From positions 1 to 10,952 of the forward strand of contig CAZFJU010000152.1 in NCBI GenBank assembly GCA_964518995.1: 10,952 bases of DNA. The letters are read 5' to 3'. The first letter of the stretch is position 1. Every line of letters begins with the position of its first letter. The position numbers were made by a program, and so were the translations under genes. Below, piece by piece: positions 7,700 to 10,952 of the stretch. This DNA is from ZC4RG20 sp964518995. GTDB lineage: Bacteria; Pseudomonadota; Gammaproteobacteria; Steroidobacterales; Rariloculaceae. The notes below the pieces were generated by a model, which made no database searches, had not been told where the DNA came from, and saw only the letters and a list, made by a program, of their open reading frames with translations.

Positions 7700-8262
7700 C
7701 AGCCTATCCGTGATACGTCGAGCAGCCGCTCGAGATCCTCGAGAAAGCCTTTCTGCTCGACGTCCGGAGGATAACTCAGCACCAGATTGCCAAGCGGATC
7801 GACGACATAGACTCGCCCGTCCGTCCCGATCTCGCCGCCGCTCGCCGCGAGCGTCGCTTGCAGTGCGCCGGTTTCGGCAGACAGCACGTGCGCCGCAAGG
7901 GTCGGATCGTACTTGGCGAGCTCGGCCGCATCGGGGCCGAGGTAGACCCGCCGGACCCGATTCTGATCGCGGTTGAGCGCGACGTGCACTTGCGCCAGCC
8001 GGAGCATCGTCCGGCGGCAGCTCTCGTCGCAGGCCGAGGTCCGATAGTAGAGAATCGACCACTTCGGCCCCCAGCTTGCAGCCGGATCGTCTGAATCGGC
8101 GCCGGGCAGAGGCACTGCGGGGCTGAGCAATAGCCGCTCCTCGTTCGGCACCTGCGGCAACGAGCGCAAATCGCCGAAATAGTAGAGCAGGTACGACGCG
8201 ACAACCGGTGCTGCGCAGGCGAGCGCGATCAGCAACAGCTCGATTCTGAATCGCTGTTTCAT
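7699..8262 (-). CDS. Membrane-anchored thioredoxin-like (Sco-like) protein of the cox cluster, PA0111-type
   Basis: The protein has 187 residues, with one N-terminal hydrophobic anchor (about 9-29) and a periplasmic domain. The domain begins like a thioredoxin/Sco fold: strand WSILYYRT, then the CxxxC motif at C78 and C82, then a helix. Later VYVVDPLGNLVLSYP (about 151-165) looks like the Sco strand pair VDPEG. Sco proteins bind copper through CxxxC plus a histidine before that strand pair; here residues 140-165 hold no histidine. From memory, a protein of this kind sits between SURF1 and ctaA in Pseudomonas (PA0111). A role in oxidase copper or disulfide chemistry is inferred from motif and place, not shown. 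The ATG at 8262 abuts the SURF1 stop (TGAATG), has GGAGG 6 nt upstream, and its stop overlaps ctaA. Confidence 0.85.
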   Translation of the reverse strand: MKQRFRIELLLIALACAAPVVASYLLYYFGDLRSLPQVPNEERLLLSPAVPLPGADSDDPAASWGPKWSILYYRTSACDESCRRTMLRLAQVHVALNRDQNRVRRVYLGPDAAELAKYDPTLAAHVLSAETGALQATLAASGGEIGTDGRVYVVDPLGNLVLSYPPDVEQKGFLEDLERLLDVSRIG

Positions 8263-9027
8263 TCAGTTCCTCCGGCGCACCTGGCGCGCACCGATCACCA
8301 AGGCAGCGCCGCCGGCGATCAAGCCGAACAGCCACCACTGCATCGCATACCCGAGATGACGATCCGGCGCGAGGCCGGGCGCCTGCCAATCCCGCGCGTA
8401 GCCATGGGGTGCGTTGGCGTCGAGCCGCAGTTGATAGGCGTACAACCGGCGCCCGAGCACCTGCTCGACGGAGGCAAGCGTCGGGAAGCTCATCACGAGC
8501 ACGGGTGCTTCGCTCTCGTAGACCGGCGGGTCACCCATCCTCAAGCCGGGTGACGGCAGCCTATCCAGCACGCCGTCGATCCGGCGTCTGCTTGAGTCGA
8601 CATCGGCAACGTCCGGCAGGACCCGTCGATCGGGATCGGCTCGGACCCAGCCCCGATTTACGAGCAGCCACGGCCCACCGTCGCTCGGCTCGAAAGGCGT
8701 CAGCACCTCGTAGCCGACCATGCCGTTGCGCACGATATTGTCGATCAGGATCTGCTGCTCCGGCACGTAGCGACCCTCCGTCGTCACGCTGCGAAAGCGC
8801 AGCGTTTCGGTTGCCTCGTCGGCCGTGCGTAGCGTCGCAGGCGGCAACGCGCGCGCGGCCTCGAAGCGTTCCGCCGCGGCGCCGGCCTCGCCTGCGCGGC
8901 CGAGCTGCCAAAATCCGAGGCTCACGCAGATTGCGGCGAGCACCGCCAGTAAGGCCATCGCGAGCCACGGGCGCGGCACGGTGCCGACCTGGACCGCCGG
9001 CGCGGTAGAATGGTCCGATTCATTCAT
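8263..9027 (-). CDS. SURF1 family cytochrome oxidase biogenesis protein
   Basis: SURF1 (Shy1) proteins assist heme A delivery to subunit I during oxidase assembly. This one is 254 residues from the ATG at 9027, with the usual two-helix hairpin layout: an N-terminal helix at about 21-38 running into LGFWQLGRA (37-45), a large periplasmic domain with WLLVNRGWV, and a C-terminal helix after HLGYAMQWWLFG (from H224) ending in the basic tail VRRRN. All three motifs are family hallmarks. A GTG one codon upstream (9030) is also possible. It is the first gene of the minus-strand run toward ctaB; the 107-nt gap to the divergent gene on the right should hold its promoter. Its last codons carry the ribosome binding site of the next gene. 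Confidence 0.95.
   Translation of the reverse strand: MNESDHSTAPAVQVGTVPRPWLAMALLAVLAAICVSLGFWQLGRAGEAGAAAERFEAARALPPATLRTADEATETLRFRSVTTEGRYVPEQQILIDNIVRNGMVGYEVLTPFEPSDGGPWLLVNRGWVRADPDRRVLPDVADVDSSRRRIDGVLDRLPSPGLRMGDPPVYESEAPVLVMSFPTLASVEQVLGRRLYAYQLRLDANAPHGYARDWQAPGLAPDRHLGYAMQWWLFGLIAGGAALVIGARQVRRRN
8269..8273 (-). promoter_or_regulatory. Ribosome binding site of the Sco-like gene inside the SURF1 end
   Basis: GGAGG on the minus strand lies 6 nt before the ATG at 8262 and within the last SURF1 codons. It confirms the start, and the two genes have no spacer between stop and start. Confidence 0.7.
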
Positions 9028-9073
9028 CACCGCTCGCCCCGTCGGCGCTGATTCGCGTGGCTACTACAAAAAG

Positions 9074-9103
9074 CCAACGGGCGGAAACCCAACGGGCTGC
9101 AAC
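9074..9103. repeat. Two tandem 15-bp units in the divergent gap
   Basis: CCAACGGGCGGAAAC (9074-9088) and CCAACGGGCTGCAAC (9089-9103) match at 13 of 15 positions with no spacer; a third, decayed start (CCACCG) follows. Sitting between divergent genes, it could be a paired protein site, or a recent small duplication. Confidence 0.5.
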
Positions 9104-9121
9104 CCACCGCTGAGGCACGAC

Positions 9122-9127
9122 GAGGAG
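9122..9127 (+). promoter_or_regulatory. Ribosome binding site supporting a TTG start at 9135
   Basis: GAGGAG ends 7 nt before the TTG at 9135. This good spacing makes TTG the likely start, and it also agrees with where the family sequence begins. Confidence 0.65.
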
Positions 9128-9134
9128 CTGAGCA

Positions 9135-9359
9135 TTGGAGGCCGTCCTGATCGTCATGTTCGTCGCCATTCTCGCGAGCCTTGCCGTCGCGCTCGTATTC
9201 CTATTGAGGTCTCAGGGACGCTCGAAAGGGCTGGTCAGCGCACTGACGGTGCGCATCGCGCTCTCCGTGCTGCTGTTTGTGATGCTGATGGCGGCATGGT
9301 ACTTCGGGCTCATCGAGCCGCACGGCCTTCAGCCGCTTCCGCCTCCGGCACCGGAATAG
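9135..9359 (+). CDS. DUF2909 family twin-transmembrane protein
   Basis: This 74-residue protein has two hydrophobic helices, about residues 4-24 and 41-60, joined by a short basic loop (RSQGRSKG) and ended by a Pro-rich tail. The segment ALTVRIALSVLLF and the final WYFGLI fit the DUF2909 family of twin-helix proteins found next to oxidase genes in Pseudomonas and relatives. The function is unknown; small membrane proteins near oxidases may help assembly or stability, but nothing here shows that. It begins with TTG after a good GAGGAG site. It is the only plus-strand gene in the window, divergent from SURF1 and convergent with ctaE, with 182 nt between its stop and the ctaE stop. Confidence 0.85.
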   Translation: MEAVLIVMFVAILASLAVALVFLLRSQGRSKGLVSALTVRIALSVLLFVMLMAAWYFGLIEPHGLQPLPPPAPE

Positions 9360-9541
9360 AACTCATCCGGGCGCGCACGGTGCCACGGCCCGACTTTCGC
9401 GGCGACGCGGCGTTTTGCGGCGGTGCGGCGTCGCGACCATTTGGCGGCGCCATTTTAGCGGCCGCTCAACGGCGGGCCGGCTGCGGCGCTCAGAGTCCCC
9501 GCACGCGCGGCGAGCGATGCGCCGCCGCGTGCGGGGGTTCG
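9360..9541. other. Gap between convergent DUF2909-type gene and ctaE
   Basis: This 182-nt stretch is very GC-rich and holds no gene I can support. It contains the strong hairpin at 9497-9536 next to the ctaE stop and a weaker inverted repeat (GCGACGC at 9402-9408 against GCGTCGC near 9427-9433). No hairpin followed by a clear T run was found for either gene. Confidence 0.6.
9497..9536 (-). terminator. Long GC-rich hairpin directly after ctaE
   Basis: The left arm 9497-9512 and right arm 9520-9536 pair as an 11-bp stem (CCCCGCACGCG with CGCGTGCGGGG), a one-base bulge and 5 more pairs, around a 7-nt loop (9513-9519). It begins about 5 nt after the ctaE stop. No T run follows on either strand, so it is not a textbook intrinsic terminator. 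It may end or protect the 3' end of the ctaG-ctaE message, or separate the two convergent transcripts. Confidence 0.5.
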
Positions 9542-10414
9542 TCAGAGCCAGTAGACGAAGATGAACAGCCCGAGCCAGACGACGTCGACGAAGTGCCAAT
9601 ACCACGCGACCGCCTCGAATGCGAAGTGCCGTTCCGGCGTGAAATGGCCGCGCATGACCCGCAACCAGATCACCAGCAACATGACCGAGCCGATGAAAAC
9701 GTGCACGCCGTGCAGGCCGGTCAACATGAAGAACGTCGACCCGTAGATGCCCGCGGAATCGAGCCGCAGCCCGAGGTCGCGATAGGCGTGGACATATTCT
9801 TCGGCCTGGAAACCGATAAACAGGAAGCCGAGCGCAAAGGTCGCGCCGAGCCAGATCTTCAGCCCGAGACGACGGTTCGCTCGAAGCATGTGATGGGCGA
9901 TCGTGAGCGTCACACCGCTCGTCAGCAGGATCGCGGTGTTGAGTGCCGGAACGCCCCAGGCCGGGATCGTTTCGAACTCCCCGCCGGCGGGACCGGAGGT
10001 CGGCCAAGCGTTCTCGAAACCTTCCCACAAGATGATGTTAGTGAAAAAGCTGTTCCCTTCGCCGGCCAGCCACGGAATCGAAAGCTGGCGTGCATAGAAC
10101 AACGCGCCGAAGAATACGCCGAACAGCGCCACTTCGGAGAAGATGAACCAGGCCATCCCCCACCGGAACGATCGGTCGACCTGATCGTTGTAGTAGCCGT
10201 CGACGCTCTCCAATACGACGCGCCTGAACCAGCCGAACATCATGAAAAAGACGATGGCCACTCCGAGCCACGCAATCCATGACCCGACAGCAATTCTGTT
10301 GAGCCACATGCTGAAGCCGCCCACCACGAGCAGCAGCCCAAGGGAGCCGAGAATCGGCCAAGTCGTGTCGTGCGGGACGTAGTATCGATCCGAAGGATGG
10401 GTCGCGGCGCTCAT
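9542..10414 (-). CDS. ctaE: Cytochrome c oxidase subunit III
   Basis: Subunit III is the seven-helix core subunit of aa3-type oxidase that stabilises the complex and proton uptake into the D path. The protein is 290 residues from the ATG at 10414, with seven hydrophobic segments. Family marks are the N-terminal YYVPHDTTWPILGS, the conserved Glu in FIFSEVALFG (E94), LTSGVTLTIAHHMLR, the helix with GLHGVHVFIG, and the end AVAWYWHFVDVVWLGLF. A longer loop between helices 3 and 4 (about residues 110-150) is usual in proteobacteria. It follows the ctaG stop by 25 nt, so the two are probably co-transcribed. A strong hairpin lies just after its stop, and the gene beyond is on the other strand, so this is the likely end of the structural cox operon. 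Confidence 0.97.
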   Translation of the reverse strand: MSAATHPSDRYYVPHDTTWPILGSLGLLLVVGGFSMWLNRIAVGSWIAWLGVAIVFFMMFGWFRRVVLESVDGYYNDQVDRSFRWGMAWFIFSEVALFGVFFGALFYARQLSIPWLAGEGNSFFTNIILWEGFENAWPTSGPAGGEFETIPAWGVPALNTAILLTSGVTLTIAHHMLRANRRLGLKIWLGATFALGFLFIGFQAEEYVHAYRDLGLRLDSAGIYGSTFFMLTGLHGVHVFIGSVMLLVIWLRVMRGHFTPERHFAFEAVAWYWHFVDVVWLGLFIFVYWL

Positions 10415-10439
10415 GATTCCGTTGAACTCCGAAGTTGCC

Positions 10440-10952
10440 TTACGAGCGCTGATCCAGCGCGAAGAACGTATAACCGAGGGTCAGCGTGTCGATATGCGCG
10501 GGCAGATCCGGGTCGACCATGAACAGCACCTGCATATCCCGGCCTTCGTGCGGCTCGAACTCCTGGCTGGTGAAGCAGAAGCAGTGCACCTTCTTGAAGA
10601 ACTTTGCGGCGCTGCCCGGTGACACGCTCGGCGTGGCATGCCCGACCAGCTCGCTGCCCGTCATATTGCGGGCGAAGTAGTGCGTCTCATAAAGCTGCCC
10701 GGGATGTACTTCCATATGGCTCACGGTCGGCCGAAAGGTCCACGGTGCTCCGGCCGCGAGCGCGCCGACGAACTCGACCCGAATGGTTCGATCGAGGTCG
10801 ACGTTTTCGGTGACCTGCTGTGCTTCCGGAGAGGTGCGGCCGCCGAGCCCGGTGACCTGGCAGAAGACATCATAGAGCGGCACGAGCGCGAAGCCGAAAC
10901 CGAACATCGCGCCGACCAGCACGAGCAGCTTGAGAGTCAGGAAACGATCGCC
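10440..10952 (-). CDS. ctaG: Cytochrome c oxidase assembly protein CtaG/Cox11, 5' end beyond the right edge
   Basis: CtaG (Cox11) is a membrane-anchored periplasmic copper chaperone that delivers copper to CuB in oxidase subunit I. The frame stays open to the right edge, so 170 residues are visible and an estimated 15-30 N-terminal residues are missing. The visible part starts in the single membrane helix (KLLVLVGAMFGFGFALVPLYDVFC), followed by the Cys of VFCQVTG (about residue 31 of the fragment). An immunoglobulin-like domain carries the copper motif HCFCF, with the two cysteines at about residues 124 and 126 of the fragment. The GTG at 10922 could be read as a start but would cut into the helix, so I treat the gene as truncated by the window. 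Subunits II and I are expected upstream, to the right. Confidence 0.96.
   Translation of the reverse strand, partial: GDRFLTLKLLVLVGAMFGFGFALVPLYDVFCQVTGLGGRTSPEAQQVTENVDLDRTIRVEFVGALAAGAPWTFRPTVSHMEVHPGQLYETHYFARNMTGSELVGHATPSVSPGSAAKFFKKVHCFCFTSQEFEPHEGRDMQVLFMVDPDLPAHIDTLTLGYTFFALDQRS

Larger units (their letters stand above)
9028..9134. promoter_or_regulatory. Divergent intergenic region between SURF1 and the DUF2909-type gene
   Basis: This 107-nt gap separates two genes that read away from each other, so it should carry both promoters. I see no convincing -35/-10 pair on either strand. On the plus strand GAGGAG at 9122-9127 precedes the TTG start at 9135. A 15-bp tandem repeat occupies 9074-9103. 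The promoter role is inferred from layout only. Confidence 0.45.

Noticed and set aside
6857..7774. Plus-strand 305-codon frame opposite ctaA
   Set aside because: Arg/Gln/His-rich shadow of ctaA with no domain.
7700..8389. Extra 230 codons upstream of ctaA in the same frame
   Set aside because: This part covers the Sco-like gene in the wrong frame; CtaA begins at the ATG at 7699, where its first helix starts.
9361..9455. Short minus-strand ORF starting near 9454 in the convergent gap and running into the DUF2909-type gene
   Set aside because: Fewer than 50 codons, Ala/Arg/Pro-rich, no ribosome site, and overlapping a real gene on the other strand.
8825..10282. Long plus-strand open frame (485 codons) across SURF1, the DUF2909-type gene and ctaE
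   Set aside because: It spans three well-supported genes and a gap, and the product has low-complexity composition; this is a GC-driven shadow.

Overview
The window reads as an ordinary stretch of chromosome from a GC-rich proteobacterium, most likely a gammaproteobacterium. TrkA and UvrD can be followed almost end to end against the Escherichia coli proteins as I remember them. The cytochrome oxidase genes have the order I recall from Pseudomonas and relatives. No RNA gene, mobile element, CRISPR array or sign of recent transfer was seen. Coding density is very high, and eleven of twelve genes lie on the minus strand.

Right part (about 5845-10952): the assembly and structural block of an aa3-type cytochrome c oxidase. 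In minus-strand order it holds ctaG/cox11 (5' end outside the window), ctaE (subunit III), then SURF1, a membrane-anchored thioredoxin-like protein with a CxxxC motif, ctaA (heme A synthase) and ctaB/cyoE (heme O synthase). A small two-helix DUF2909-type gene lies on the plus strand between ctaE and SURF1. It is divergent from SURF1 and convergent with ctaE, so it splits the block into two transcription units. Together the genes supply copper to CuB (CtaG), make heme O and then heme A (CtaB, CtaA), help insert the heme (SURF1) and give one core subunit. Subunits I and II are expected just beyond the right edge.

Middle part (1934-5798): uvrD (DNA helicase II), trkA (NAD-binding regulator of Trk potassium uptake) and a 104-residue TPR protein. 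They are tightly packed: uvrD/trkA and trkA/TPR each share a 4-nt stop/start overlap.

Left part (1-1805): dctQ and dctM, the small and large membrane subunits of a TRAP transporter, 3 nt apart; dctM runs off the left edge. No solute-binding protein gene is seen beside them. The dctQ start is unclear: only TTG codons are available in frame, and the 128-nt upstream region holds a 21-codon ORF that either couples to the TTG start or would join dctQ by a one-base change in a C run.

I did not find a new biological system here. The points most worth checking are the dctQ start/frameshift question, the Sco-like protein without the distal copper-binding histidine, the small TPR protein between trkA and the TRAP genes, and the long hairpin right after ctaE.
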